DNA of 58,205 nt from Oscillibacter sp. (GCA_017547085.1 JAFYQM010000047.1:1-58205), one strand, 5' to 3'. Counted from the first letter of the stretch, positions 42,125 to 50,417 are shown. Translations and numbers: made by a program. Notes: generated from the letters alone by a model not told the origin.

Positions 42125-42694
42125 TTACTTGCGGCGGCGGAACAGATACAGGACCCGTCCTGCCAGATACACCACGCGGGTACTCTGCTTCATGGCAAAG
42201 GGTTTGCCGAGAGCTTTGCCGCCGATGGTCAGGCCGGAGACAATGGCCGTAACTGCCACGGAAATCAGCACGTTTTCAGTGCTGAAGCCCTTTTGCAGCT
42301 GGGTCACGATGACGGCACCGGTGGCACCGGAGACGATGCCGCAGATATCGCCCACCACGTCGTTGCAGATGCTGGAAACGCGGTCGGCATTGCGCAGCAG
42401 CATCAGCGCCTGCTTGGCGCCTTTTGTCTTGTGGGATGCCATGGAATGAAAAGGCTTTACATCGGCGGCAGTGACCGCCACGCCTAAAATGTCAAACAAG
42501 ATACCGAGGCCGATAAAGGCCAGCAAAATCAAAAGGGCGACTGTCATGCCCGCGCCGTCCAACATGGCCCCGGAGGCCAGTGTCAGGACCGCAGACAGCA
42601 CCACAGCCAGCGCAAAGGCGGTAACAGCCCACCGGTAGGGTGAGCTGACTTTCTTTTCTTTGGTATGAGGATGTTGTTTTTTGTTCTTACTCAC
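42125..42694 (-). CDS. oapA: OLE-associated membrane protein OapA
   Basis: A 189-residue membrane protein with a basic N-terminus (SKNKKQHPHTKEKK) and four hydrophobic segments (WAVTAFALAVVLSAVLTLAS, MTVALLILLAFIGLGILFDI, ICGIVSGATGAVIVTQL, VLISVAVTAIVSGLTIGG). GILFDILGVAVTAAD and a KPFHSMASHKTKGAKQA loop resemble CNNM/CorB-type proteins, and it is sometimes annotated as such. Directly downstream of the OLE RNA it matches OapA, the protein that binds OLE RNA and holds it at the membrane. GTG start (42692-42694) behind GGAGGG. Confidence 0.82.
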   Translation of the reverse strand: MSKNKKQHPHTKEKKVSSPYRWAVTAFALAVVLSAVLTLASGAMLDGAGMTVALLILLAFIGLGILFDILGVAVTAADVKPFHSMASHKTKGAKQALMLLRNADRVSSICNDVVGDICGIVSGATGAVIVTQLQKGFSTENVLISVAVTAIVSGLTIGGKALGKPFAMKQSTRVVYLAGRVLYLFRRRK

Positions 42695-42739
42695 AAAAGA
42701 GCCCTCCGCATGAGGAAAATGAAAACTTGCTAAGTCGAC

Positions 42740-43388
42740 GGCAATGAAAAAGGTAAATCTTACGGCTTAGGTACGGGTTGGATTTCCCCGTGACACACCC
42801 CTCGTTGCCGATGGGGGCGGTTCCCCTTTCAGCGTCACGGCGCGGCGTTGCCCGTCCGCGCTACCCGATTGCCACTTAGTCCGCACTGCAATCCCTTTTT
42901 CATCTCGTTGGAACAGCCTAGGTGTTTTCCACCACAGTCCGTCCGCTTCTTTAGCCTCTTTTGCAGCCATGGTTTCAGAGAGCAAGGGGTCGCTTCGGCT
43001 CCGGCCGGAGCCCATGCGACCTGACCTCTCATTCGCCATACCCACGTCAAGGCAGGCTACGTCTGCACACAGCGTTACGGCCTTATGAATACCGATGCAC
43101 CGCATTGCAGGTTTAAACAACTGTTTCGTACACAGCTCGAAGAATACCACGATGGGAGTACGGCTATGCACAAGAACAGGTCTCCACAGAAACAGGGTCG
43201 GGGTAACCATGCCATTGGAAATCGCCCTGAGTCCGCAAGCACGCGTGGCGCGCTTCCCCCCAGCACCCACCCAACACTGGGCGTATCAAGCAGGCACCAG
43301 AGGTTTCATCGATGTGCCCTTTAGAGGATTTTTAGGCCCTCCTTAGGAAACGGCAGATCTGACTAGAATACTGCGCCGCCGCTTAGCG
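42740..43388 (-). ncRNA. OLE RNA (ornate, large, extremophilic RNA)
   Basis: A long, structured, non-translated stretch of about 650 nt between ispA and oapA-dxs, the known location of OLE RNA. It has its own promoter and no credible ORF. Nested helices are visible, for example GGTCGC...GCGACC enclosing GGCTCCGGCCGGAGCC (42988-43021), and a 3' domain closed by GTGAC/GTCAC (42790-42838). The length fits the family (about 600 nt). It is recognised from context, size and structure; end points are estimated. Confidence 0.83.
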
Positions 43389-43394
43389 AGAATC

Positions 43395-43423
43395 AGTATA
43401 CCACTTTGTTTCAGAATATGCAA
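43395..43423 (-). promoter_or_regulatory. Sigma-A promoter of the OLE RNA
   Basis: Minus-strand TTGCAT (43418-43423), 17-bp spacer, TATACT (43395-43400). It lies just past the ispA terminator, so OLE can be transcribed independently of the upstream operon. Confidence 0.82.
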
Positions 43424-43477
43424 CATATTCTGCATACACCACTTGTGAATTTTCTGAAAATTCCTTGCAATTTCAAG

Positions 43478-43512
43478 AAAAATCAGCCGAAACGAAACCG
43501 TTTCGGCTGATT
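43478..43512 (-). terminator. Terminator of the amaP-nusB-xseAB-ispA operon
   Basis: AATCAGCCGAAACG pairs with CGTTTCGGCTGATT around a short loop. On the minus strand TTTTTCTTG follows. Confidence 0.9.
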
Positions 43513-43518
43513 GGATAT

Positions 43519-44403
43519 TCACTTCATACGGCCTGCCAGCTGGTCTGCCAGCTGCGCCAAAAAGCCATCCGCGTCATAGGGAGCAACGGCCTGTTTGGCC
43601 GCATCCGTGCACCGCAGCACGGCTTTTTCGCACTCTTCCAGCCCCAGCAGATCCACAAAGGTGACCTTGCCCTCCTCGGCGTCGGAGCCGATGGGCTTGC
43701 CGAACTCGTCCACATTGCCGATCACGTCCAGCATATCGTCGCGAATCTGGAAGGCCATTCCCAGCTGATAGCCGTACTCCTCCGCGGCGGCAAGGAATTC
43801 CGCGCTGCCGCCTGCGGCGGCCACGCCCAGCTTGCAGGCGCCGGCGATCATGGCTCCGGTCTTCAGGCGGTGTACCTCCGTCAGCTCCTCCTGCGTTTTG
43901 GGGGCATGGAGGGTATCCAGCACCTGACCTGCCACCATGCCATCCTCTCCTGCCGCTTCCGCCAGGATCAGCGCACAGGCGGCACGCTTCTGCGCGTCGA
44001 TCTCCGGCGCCGTCAGCATCAGGCGGAAGGCAGCGGGCTGCAGCGCGTCACCGGCAAGGATGGCCATGGTCTCGCCGTAGACCTTGTGGTTGGTAGGCTT
44101 ACCGCGGCGCAGATCGTCATCGTCCATGCAGGGCAAGTCGTCGTGGATGAGGGAATACGTATGCACCAGCTCCAGTCCGCAGCCCATGGGCAGCGCCAGT
44201 CTCCAGTCCAGCCCCGCAAGGCGGGCAAATTCCAGCGTCAGCACCGGACGGATGCGCTTACCGCCGGAGAGCACGCTGTACCGCATGGAATCATAGAGGT
44301 CAGCCCAGTGGGGATTGGCTGCGAAGAGGCCGTTCAGGTACTCCTCCACGCCGAGGCGGTATGCCTCATACCGCGCGTCAAACAATGCTTTTTCCATACT
44401 CAT
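43519..44403 (-). CDS. ispA: Polyprenyl (farnesyl/geranyl) diphosphate synthase
   Basis: A 294-residue prenyl transferase. The first aspartate-rich motif is LIHDDLPCMDDDDLRRGKPT and the second is FQIRDDMLDVIG; GGKRIRPVL and the GDALQPAAF segment are also conserved. The CHC-type residues before FARM fit the farnesyl diphosphate synthases of this operon. It overlaps xseB by 4 bp and supplies precursors downstream of Dxs. Confidence 0.95.
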   Translation of the reverse strand: MSMEKALFDARYEAYRLGVEEYLNGLFAANPHWADLYDSMRYSVLSGGKRIRPVLTLEFARLAGLDWRLALPMGCGLELVHTYSLIHDDLPCMDDDDLRRGKPTNHKVYGETMAILAGDALQPAAFRLMLTAPEIDAQKRAACALILAEAAGEDGMVAGQVLDTLHAPKTQEELTEVHRLKTGAMIAGACKLGVAAAGGSAEFLAAAEEYGYQLGMAFQIRDDMLDVIGNVDEFGKPIGSDAEEGKVTFVDLLGLEECEKAVLRCTDAAKQAVAPYDADGFLAQLADQLAGRMK

Positions 44404-44633
44404 GCCTCCTCACCGAAGGGCAGCTCCACGGGAGCGCCATCCTCGCCTTTCATCAGCTTCACCACCTGCTGCTCGGCCTGATCCAGCTGTTTGGAGCAGG
44501 CGGAGATCAGCTTCGTGCCCTCCTCAAACAGCTTCAGGGAATCCGCCAGCGGGGCGTCACCTTTTTCAAGGGCTGCCACGATCTCCTCGAGGCGGGACAA
44601 CTGTTGTTCAAATGTCACTTTTTTCGCGCTCAT
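44400..44633 (-). CDS. xseB: Exodeoxyribonuclease VII small subunit
   Basis: A 77-residue helical protein (TFEQQLSRLEEIVAALEKGD, PLADSLKLFEEGTKLISACS), matching XseB, several copies of which bind XseA to make exonuclease VII. It overlaps both xseA and ispA by 4 bp (ATGA-type junctions), the usual gene order. Confidence 0.95.
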   Translation of the reverse strand: MSAKKVTFEQQLSRLEEIVAALEKGDAPLADSLKLFEEGTKLISACSKQLDQAEQQVVKLMKGEDGAPVELPFGEEA

Positions 44634-45832
44634 TGGTGTACCTCCTCAACGGCGGCCGTAAAACCGCCCTCTCCCAGTGTGACAGAGATGCGGTCACCCA
44701 CCGTCACATCCCGATAGCTTTTCAAAATGGAACCGTCCCCGCTCTGGGCCATGGCGTAGCCCCGGCCCAGCACCTTCAGGGGGCTCATGGCATCCAGACC
44801 CGCTGCCAGCTCGCCGAAGCGCTGCCGCTTCCGGCTCAGCAGCACACCGCCCAGATCGCCCAGCCGCTGCTGGACGTGGATCAGTTCCATCCGCTTGTCC
44901 TGCACATAGGCCAACTGGTCGGTCATGACCCGTTTTTCCGCAAGGGTTTCCAGCTTTTGCCGCAAATACGCAAGCTGCGCCGTCTGGCTCTGTTGCAGCC
45001 GCTCACCCACATCCTCCAGCCAGCGCAGCAGCTCTTCCCTGTCCGGCACGGCGATCTCCGCCGCGTTGGAGGGCGTAGACGCCCGCGCGTCCGCCACAAA
45101 GTCCGCGATGGTTACGTCCGGCTCGTGGCCCACGGCGGAAATGACCGGCAATTCCGATTCGTAAATGGCACGGGCCACCCGCTCGTCATTGAAGGCCCAC
45201 AGGTCCTCCATGGAGCCGCCGCCCCGTCCGGTGATAATGAGGTCCGCCACCCGCCAGCGGTTGGCGTAACGGATCGCTCCCACGATCTCCGGCGGTGCCT
45301 CCGTGCCCTGTACCCGCACGGGTAGCAGAAGAACCTTGGCAAGGGGGTATCTCCGCCGGAGAATGCGGATCATGTCGTGGACAGCCGCACCGGCAGAGGA
45401 AGTGATGATGGCAATTTTTTCAGGGTATCGGGGCAGGGGCTTTTTGTGTTCGGGGTCAAACAGCCCCTCGGCGAGCAGCTTCTGTTTCAGCTGCTCGAAA
45501 GCCAGCGCCAGATCGCCCGCGCCCTCCGGTATGAGGGCATTGCAGTAGAGCTGGTAGGCGCCATCCCGCGGGAACACGGTGATGCGGCCCTGTACGATGA
45601 CCTTCATGCCGTTTTCCGGCCGGAAGCGCAGCTTCATGGCGCTGCCCTTGAACATAACGCACCGGAGCGCTCCCTCCGCGTCCTTTAAGGTGAAATAGTG
45701 GTGACCGGAGGGATAGACCTTGTAGTTGGAGAGCTCGCCCCGTACCGCCACGTTTTGCAGTATGGGCTCGTTATCCAGCAGCAGCTTGACTAATTGATTC
45801 ACTTCCGTCACGCCGAAGATGTGCTGTGCCAC
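44630..45832 (-). CDS. xseA: Exodeoxyribonuclease VII large subunit
   Basis: About 400 residues. N-terminal OB fold (VNQLVKLLLDNEPILQNVAV, RGELSNYKVYPSGHHYFTLK), catalytic core (IAIITSSAGAAVHDMIRILR, DLIITGRGGGSMEDLWAFND, PVISAVGHEPDVTIADFVAD) and a long C-terminal coiled coil. I place the start at the second GTG (45830-45832), 7 bp after GGAGG; the GTG two codons earlier would abut the ribosome site. Confidence 0.95.
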   Translation of the reverse strand: MAQHIFGVTEVNQLVKLLLDNEPILQNVAVRGELSNYKVYPSGHHYFTLKDAEGALRCVMFKGSAMKLRFRPENGMKVIVQGRITVFPRDGAYQLYCNALIPEGAGDLALAFEQLKQKLLAEGLFDPEHKKPLPRYPEKIAIITSSAGAAVHDMIRILRRRYPLAKVLLLPVRVQGTEAPPEIVGAIRYANRWRVADLIITGRGGGSMEDLWAFNDERVARAIYESELPVISAVGHEPDVTIADFVADARASTPSNAAEIAVPDREELLRWLEDVGERLQQSQTAQLAYLRQKLETLAEKRVMTDQLAYVQDKRMELIHVQQRLGDLGGVLLSRKRQRFGELAAGLDAMSPLKVLGRGYAMAQSGDGSILKSYRDVTVGDRISVTLGEGGFTAAVEEVHQ

Positions 45833-45858
45833 AGTCACCCCTCCCTTCTAAGAAATAA

Positions 45859-45897
45859 GCAGAGCCGGACAGCGGCTGCCACCGCGTCCCGCTCTGC
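45859..45897 (-). repeat. Long hairpin between nusB and xseA
   Basis: GCAGAGC...GGAC...CGG pairs with CCG...TCC...GCTCTGC in an interrupted stem. No U-run follows on the minus strand beyond TTATTTC. It may set relative expression of nusB and xseA. Confidence 0.5.
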
Positions 45898-45914
45898 CGG
45901 TTTTTGATATGGAT

Positions 45915-46364
45915 TTACTGGCCGATCTCCTGCCGCACGAAGCTGCCGAGGATGCCGTTCATAAACTTTACAGTCTCGGGAGTCTCGTACTTCTTGGCGA
46001 TCTCCACCGCCTCGTTGATGGCGGCGCCGTTGGGGATGTCGGGCATGTAGAGGATCTCATACATGGCCACGCGCATGATGGCGGAAGCCACCAGCGGGAT
46101 GCGGGCAAAGCTCCAGCCCTTGGCGTACTTGGCGATGTAGCCGTCCAGCTCGGCGGCATGCTCGTCCACGCCCTTGACCAGACGACGGATGTACTCCGCC
46201 TGCTTGGTGTTGGGCGTTTCGCGGTACAGTTCGTCCTCCTCTGCCAGAATGGCAAAGGATTCCTTCTGCAGACGCTCGTCCAGCAGGGCGTCGATCTGCT
46301 TATCCGTAAAGCTCAGCTCATAGGAAAGATGAATGGCGATCTCACGCGCAGTATTCCGTACCAT
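45915..46364 (-). CDS. nusB: Transcription antitermination factor NusB
   Basis: A 149-residue all-helical RNA-binding protein. It has the N-terminal helix (NTAREIAIHLSYELSFTDKQ), the core segment YAKGWSFARIPLVASAIMRV and the C-terminal signature DIPNGAAINEAVEIAKKYET. The N-terminus lacks the usual RRxARExALQxLY wording but keeps its pattern. Works with NusE in rRNA antitermination. It follows amaP by 45 bp. Confidence 0.93.
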   Translation of the reverse strand: MVRNTAREIAIHLSYELSFTDKQIDALLDERLQKESFAILAEEDELYRETPNTKQAEYIRRLVKGVDEHAAELDGYIAKYAKGWSFARIPLVASAIMRVAMYEILYMPDIPNGAAINEAVEIAKKYETPETVKFMNGILGSFVRQEIGQ

Positions 46365-46409
46365 AGCTTTTCTCTTCCTTTTCTCTCTCGTTCACACAGT
46401 TGGGATTCT

Positions 46410-46787
46410 TCAGTTCAGGGCAATGCCTGTTACATGAACATTGACAGACTCCACAGCGCAGCCGGTCATGGCCTCGATGGCGGAAGCCACAGCTTTCTGA
46501 GTATTCTCTGCCACTTCGGGGATGGCAGCGCCGTACTGCACGGTCAGGTACAGGTCCAGCTTCAGGGCGGCGCCGGTCATATCGATCTTCACGCTCTTGG
46601 TGACCTTCTGGGCGTTCTTCTTGTTGTTCAGCAGGTCGCCCATGGTGGCGCCCATGTTGCTCATCATACCGGCAACGCCCTCCACTTCGCGGGCGGCACC
46701 CACGGCAATGGCGGCGATCACTTCCTCGGAAATGTGGATATTGCCGTTCTCTTCATTCAGGGTCATATAATCCTTATTTTCAGCCAT
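46410..46787 (-). CDS. Asp23/Gls24 family envelope stress protein
   Basis: A 125-residue Asp23 family protein (GNIHISEEVIAAIAVGAARE, VEGVAGMM) with the alternating-strand core VKIDMTGAALKLDLYLTVQY and C-terminal AVESVNVHVTGIAL. Such proteins form membrane-associated assemblies linked to envelope homeostasis. It heads the nusB-xseA-xseB-ispA operon. The start at 46785-46787 follows AAGGAGAAA; the longer frame begins within the promoter leader. Confidence 0.92.
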   Translation of the reverse strand: MAENKDYMTLNEENGNIHISEEVIAAIAVGAAREVEGVAGMMSNMGATMGDLLNNKKNAQKVTKSVKIDMTGAALKLDLYLTVQYGAAIPEVAENTQKAVASAIEAMTGCAVESVNVHVTGIALN

Positions 46788-46850
46788 GGTTTTTCTCCTT
46801 ATGGTATCCTTCGTAATGCCGCAGTACGGCAATCATATTCTTGGCTTATT

Positions 46851-46879
46851 ATTCTACCATGCAAACAGGAAAATTACAA
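46851..46879 (-). promoter_or_regulatory. Sigma-A promoter of the Asp23-nusB-ispA operon
   Basis: Minus-strand TTGTAA (46874-46879), 17-bp spacer, TAGAAT (46851-46856), starting just after the spoIIIAH stop. Confidence 0.8.
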
Positions 46880-46882
46880 CCT

Positions 46883-47458
46883 TTAATTTGCCGCCATGAT
46901 GCGGATACCGTCGGCGCTCAGTCCCGTTTCCTGCATGGCGATATCCGTGATCTTCACCACGTCGCTGCCGGTCAGCTCTCCGCTGCTTGTGGCCACCACG
47001 ATGCTGACGGAATCCTCCCCCATGAAGGCCACGCAGTCGGTATAGCCTTTGGCGGTGACCAGATTTTCGATCTGCGCCTCCTGCAGGGTGCACTCTGCCA
47101 GCACGGTGATTCCGGCGCTGGCCTCCGTGATGGCGGAAGCGTCCGCTCCCTCCTGCGCCGCGGCCTCCTGCAGCAGCGACAGGGCGTTGTCCCGTGCCTG
47201 CTGGCGGGTCAGCCGTGCGGAGGCAAAGTAATCCGAGCCGGTATAGACCGCCTCTTCATCCGCGGCCGTTTCCTGTCCGCTCTCCGCCTCATGCTCCTGT
47301 GCGGAGACAAGGGTGGCTTCACCCAAAATTTTACCCCCGGCCTCCTGCGCCTGCTGTACCGCCTCGTCGCCGGAGTACTTCCAATTCAGCGCCACCGCCG
47401 CACACACCAGCACCGCCATGGTGGCCACCACCGTGTTCCGTTTCCATTTTGCGCTCAT
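46883..47458 (-). CDS. spoIIIAH: Stage III sporulation protein AH
   Basis: A 191-residue mother-cell membrane protein with one N-terminal membrane segment (NTVVATMAVLVCAAVALNWK), an acidic linker, and the C-terminal ring-building YscJ-like domain (LTRQQARDNALSLLQEAAAQ, AQIENLVTAKGYTDCVAFMG). In Bacillus it binds forespore SpoIIQ to form the intercellular channel. The start at 47456-47458 follows GGAGGAGGAAG. Sequence upstream in the same frame belongs to spoIIIAG in another frame. Confidence 0.92.
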   Translation of the reverse strand: MSAKWKRNTVVATMAVLVCAAVALNWKYSGDEAVQQAQEAGGKILGEATLVSAQEHEAESGQETAADEEAVYTGSDYFASARLTRQQARDNALSLLQEAAAQEGADASAITEASAGITVLAECTLQEAQIENLVTAKGYTDCVAFMGEDSVSIVVATSSGELTGSDVVKITDIAMQETGLSADGIRIMAAN

Positions 47459-47478
47459 GTTCTTCCTCCTCCAAATGA

Positions 47479-47991
47479 TCACTGCCATTTTGCCACGGCG
47501 ATGCGGTCGCTGTTCAGTCCCGTCAGCGCCGACACCGCCTGCGTCACTGCAAGCTGCACCTCCGGCCGGTCCCCGCCCTGACACACGATCAGTGCGCCCC
47601 GGTATGTGGGATACGTCCTGCTGAGCACCACTGCTTCCCTGCCGGAGTCGCCGTCCGCCAGCACGGTCTCGCTGCGCCGTGAATAGTCCTCCGGTGCCGC
47701 CGTGGCTCCGCTGTAGCTCAGCTCCGTGTCCTCCGCCACCTGCCGCTGTCCGTCGGAATCCAGTGTCAGCAGCACCTTCGCCTGTCCCACGCCGCTCATG
47801 TTGGTCAGGATCGCCTCCAGCTCCGCCGCAAGATCCTGCGCCGGCGCCGTCTCCCGCACACTCGATCCACTGTCCGTAACTGCGGTATCGCCGTTCCCAT
47901 TCGGCCATAGCAGCAGCACGACGCCGATCAGCACCGCTGCCGCCGCCCATTTGTATTTGTCCCATCTCTTTCGCACTCCTTCATTTTTCAA
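47479..47991 (-). CDS. spoIIIAG: Stage III sporulation protein AG
   Basis: About 170 residues: a membrane segment (KYKWAAAAVLIGVVLLLWPN), then a ring-forming domain (DLAAELEAILTNMSGVGQAK, VLLTLDSDGQRQVAEDTE) and the C-terminal YPTYRGALIVCQGGDRPEVQ block. It assembles a large ring in the mother-cell part of the feeding channel. I favour the TTG at 47989-47991, 9 bp after GGGGAGG; a GTG at 48007-48009 is the alternative. It is detached from spoIIIAF by two foreign genes and has its own sigma-E-like promoter. Confidence 0.88.
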   Translation of the reverse strand: MKNEGVRKRWDKYKWAAAAVLIGVVLLLWPNGNGDTAVTDSGSSVRETAPAQDLAAELEAILTNMSGVGQAKVLLTLDSDGQRQVAEDTELSYSGATAAPEDYSRRSETVLADGDSGREAVVLSRTYPTYRGALIVCQGGDRPEVQLAVTQAVSALTGLNSDRIAVAKWQ

Positions 47992-48031
47992 CTTTGACCG
48001 CCTCCCCACGGGTATTCCTGTCGTCTAAGGG

Positions 48032-48060
48032 ACTATATGCCCGTCCCAAAGAGAGTATGC
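48032..48060 (-). promoter_or_regulatory. Sigma-E-like promoter of spoIIIAG-spoIIIAH
   Basis: Minus-strand GCATACT (48054-48060), 14-bp spacer, CATATAGT (48032-48039), close to the sigma-E pattern KMATATT-N14-CATACANT. Confidence 0.7.
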
Positions 48061-48068
48061 CTGCCAGA

Positions 48069-48100
48069 CAAAAAAACCGGCACCCGAAAGAGTGCCGGTC
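48069..48100 (-). terminator. Terminator after lplA
   Basis: ACCGGCAC (48076-48083) pairs with GTGCCGGT (48092-48099). On the minus strand TTTTTTT follows, so spoIIIAG cannot depend on readthrough alone. Confidence 0.9.
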
Positions 48101-48109
48101 AAAAGCGGT

Positions 48110-49096
48110 TCAGTTTTCGTCAAAGAGCAGGGAGAGAAGTTCCTCCGCCGTGATGCCGCCGAAGAAGTCCGTCAGCGCGAAACGGCCCAGCACGGCAGCC
48201 ACATCCTCCCGCCGCATGGCGCAGCCCTGCAGGGCCTCCGTCAGCGGTTCCAGAGAAGTGCGGGAGAGAAAATCGCCGTAAAAGCCGATGGCTGTGATAC
48301 AGCCGCGCTCCACCTGCACGCCCGCCTCCACGCTGCCGCCGTCAAAACGGCGCTTACGGGTAAAATCGTATTTGGGAGAGCGGCCGAAGTTCCACTCCCA
48401 GGTGGCATATTTCGTCTGCTCCAGAGCGGAGACTGCCGCCAGTTCATCCTCGGTCAGGGCGTCTACCATCATGCCGTCCTGCGCCAGTGCCTCCTTGAGA
48501 TAGGCCCAGAAGGCGGGCAGGTCCATGTCCTCCTTCAGGAAAGTGCGGATGTTGCCCACACGGCTGCGGACGGACTTGGTGCCCTTGGAGCGGAATTTCT
48601 CCGGATCCACCTGCAGCGCACCCGACACCATCTCAGGGTCGGAATCGAACAGCAGAGTGCCGTGGTGAAGAATTCTGCCGCCCATGACGCGCTGGGCCGT
48701 GCCGGAGACCTTCTTCCCCTCCACCAGAATATCATTGCGGCCGGAAGCCTCCGCATCCAGTCCCAGCTGCCGCAGCGCCGCCACCACAGGGGCGGTGAAG
48801 CGCTGCATGGAAAGCTCCGCTGTATCGCCCGCGTCGGTGATGAAGGAGTAATTCAGGTTGCCGAGGTCGTGGTACACGGTGCCGCCGCCGGTGGAACGGC
48901 GCACAACACGGATGTTGTGTGCATCCACAAAGGGGCGGTTGATCTCCGCCTCGGCGTTCTGGTTCTGACCTACCACGATGGTGTTCTCATTCTGCCACAA
49001 CAGCAGATAGTCGCCGTCCCGCCGGTTAGCGAGGACGTATTCCTCAAAAGCCAGATTGTAAAACGGGTTCTGGGAGCCGGTCTCCAAATAGCGCAT
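48110..49096 (-). CDS. Lipoate--protein ligase
   Basis: A ligase of about 328 residues that attaches lipoate to lipoyl domains. It begins MRYLETGSQNPFYNLAFEEY, contains the signature VVRRSTGGGTVYHDLGNLNY, the catalytic-lysine segment NDILVEGKKVSGTAQRVMGG and a C-terminal accessory domain (KYDFTRKRRFDGGSVEAGVQ). I favour the ATG at 49094-49096; an ATG at 49121-49123 overlapping the previous stop is possible. It stands between spoIIIAF and spoIIIAG, an unusual place. Confidence 0.9.
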   Translation of the reverse strand: MRYLETGSQNPFYNLAFEEYVLANRRDGDYLLLWQNENTIVVGQNQNAEAEINRPFVDAHNIRVVRRSTGGGTVYHDLGNLNYSFITDAGDTAELSMQRFTAPVVAALRQLGLDAEASGRNDILVEGKKVSGTAQRVMGGRILHHGTLLFDSDPEMVSGALQVDPEKFRSKGTKSVRSRVGNIRTFLKEDMDLPAFWAYLKEALAQDGMMVDALTEDELAAVSALEQTKYATWEWNFGRSPKYDFTRKRRFDGGSVEAGVQVERGCITAIGFYGDFLSRTSLEPLTEALQGCAMRREDVAAVLGRFALTDFFGGITAEELLSLLFDEN

Positions 49097-49122
49097 CGTC
49101 AGTCTCTCTTTCTTTTGTAACA

Positions 49123-49878
49123 TCAAAGCTCGATCTGCTGCAGCGCCTCCCGCAGCACGATCACATCATCCCGCTGGGCCAGATCGCGGCGCAGCATCAC
49201 ATTCATATCAAACGGATCATCCTCCGCAAAGGGCACATGATATACACAGAGGTGCTTTGGGTTCAGTTCCCCTTTGAAAAAGCGGTGGTGGCTCAGGGCC
49301 GAGAAGAACAGCGGATTGATAAAGGCTGCGTGAAGCGGCGCTCCATGGGTCTGGGAGAGATCCTCCCCCAGATAGTTCACATCCGCCGTGAACAGCACCC
49401 GCTTGTCCCCGAAGGTGATGAGGTAACAGTAATGCCGCACCGTCTCAAAAGCCTTGTCCAGATGCAGCGTGCGGAAGGCCCGCACGGTGATGTTGGGTGC
49501 GACCTTGTAGACGGCGTGGTTGGTCTGGTCACTCAAGAGTGCGCAGGGAGTTCCGTGTTCCCGCAATCCCCGCATCAGGGTACTGTTCTCCAGTTCTTCC
49601 GCATCCGGCAGGAACACGCCCTTGATGGGATGGCCCTCCAAATACTCCACTGTCATGGCCGCGGAAAAATGGTCAGGATGGTGGTGGGTGAACAGTAAGT
49701 AGTCGATTTTTCCAAAGGGTGCGTCTCCCCGCAGCAGCTTCTGCCAGACATCCTGCGGCAGCGAGCTGAAGGGCACATCACGGCTGTGGAAAATGCCGTC
49801 CAGCAGAAGGGTTGTCCCCTCGTATTCCAGCAGCAGTCCCGCGTTGGCAAGCAGTGTGACCCGCAGTGCTTCAGACAT
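49123..49878 (-). CDS. Metallo-beta-lactamase-fold hydrolase
   Basis: A 251-residue protein with the metal motif LLFTHHHPDHFSAAMTVEYL (HxHxDH) and a later aspartate in VLFTADVNYLGEDL. It lacks signal peptide and extra domains. The substrate is unknown; the overall pattern resembles UlaG/YycJ-like cytoplasmic hydrolases. The ATG at 49876-49878 follows AAAGGGGG, leaving 60 bp after spoIIIAF. It is probably co-transcribed with the sporulation genes upstream and with lplA downstream. Confidence 0.8.
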   Translation of the reverse strand: MSEALRVTLLANAGLLLEYEGTTLLLDGIFHSRDVPFSSLPQDVWQKLLRGDAPFGKIDYLLFTHHHPDHFSAAMTVEYLEGHPIKGVFLPDAEELENSTLMRGLREHGTPCALLSDQTNHAVYKVAPNITVRAFRTLHLDKAFETVRHYCYLITFGDKRVLFTADVNYLGEDLSQTHGAPLHAAFINPLFFSALSHHRFFKGELNPKHLCVYHVPFAEDDPFDMNVMLRRDLAQRDDVIVLREALQQIEL

Positions 49879-49937
49879 AGGCACGCCCCCTTTCTTTCGT
49901 AGTCCTTTGCTCAGTTTATGCATCTTACAGCAAAATG

Positions 49938-50417
49938 TCAATCGTTATCTGCAAGCCAAGTCTGCCGCTCGGTTGGGATGGCAAGCTCTTCGGCGATCCA
50001 CGCGGAAAGCCGCTCGTCATAGGCCCCGCGAATAGATACCGCATCCGGCAGGGGCATGCCATTTTCATCTGTTTTTGTCTCCACTTCCACTGACACCGCA
50101 TGTCCCATGGCTGCGGCTTTCGTCTCCACAGTCTGTGCCGCAGCGCGGGCTACCTCCTGCGCCAGCTGCGCCGTGCCCGTTTTCTCCAGCTCCAGACGCT
50201 GGGCCGCAATGGCTTTCTCATAGGCCGATGCGTCAAGCTCCACTTCCCACCGCTCCGCGCCGGTCAGCGGCTGCAGCAGCGCAGCCAGCAGCAAAAGACC
50301 GCCCGCAAAGGAGGAGATCTTGCGCAGTGTTCCCTCCGGAATCAGGCTCTGAGCCAGCGAGAGAAACAGTGACACCGCCACAAGGGAGACCAGCCACTCC
50401 CGTACCGCCGCCATCAT
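49938..50417 (-). CDS. spoIIIAF: Stage III sporulation protein AF
   Basis: A 159-residue protein with two N-terminal membrane segments (WLVSLVAVSLFLSLAQSLIP and KISSFAGGLLLLAALLQPLT) and a soluble C-domain (AAAMGHAVSVEVETKTDENG). The length is close to the family norm. It is part of the mother-cell channel and overlaps spoIIIAE by 4 bp. Confidence 0.9.
   Translation of the reverse strand: MMAAVREWLVSLVAVSLFLSLAQSLIPEGTLRKISSFAGGLLLLAALLQPLTGAERWEVELDASAYEKAIAAQRLELEKTGTAQLAQEVARAAAQTVETKAAAMGHAVSVEVETKTDENGMPLPDAVSIRGAYDERLSAWIAEELAIPTERQTWLADND

Noticed and set aside
42767..43270. Open frame of 167 codons on the minus strand
   Set aside because: It lies wholly inside the OLE RNA, has no ribosome site, and its low-complexity, Arg/Gly/Ser-rich product is what a structured GC-rich RNA gives when translated.
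47459..47965. N-terminal extension of SpoIIIAH
   Set aside because: It is the spoIIIAG coding region read in another frame; a strong ribosome site precedes the shorter SpoIIIAH start.
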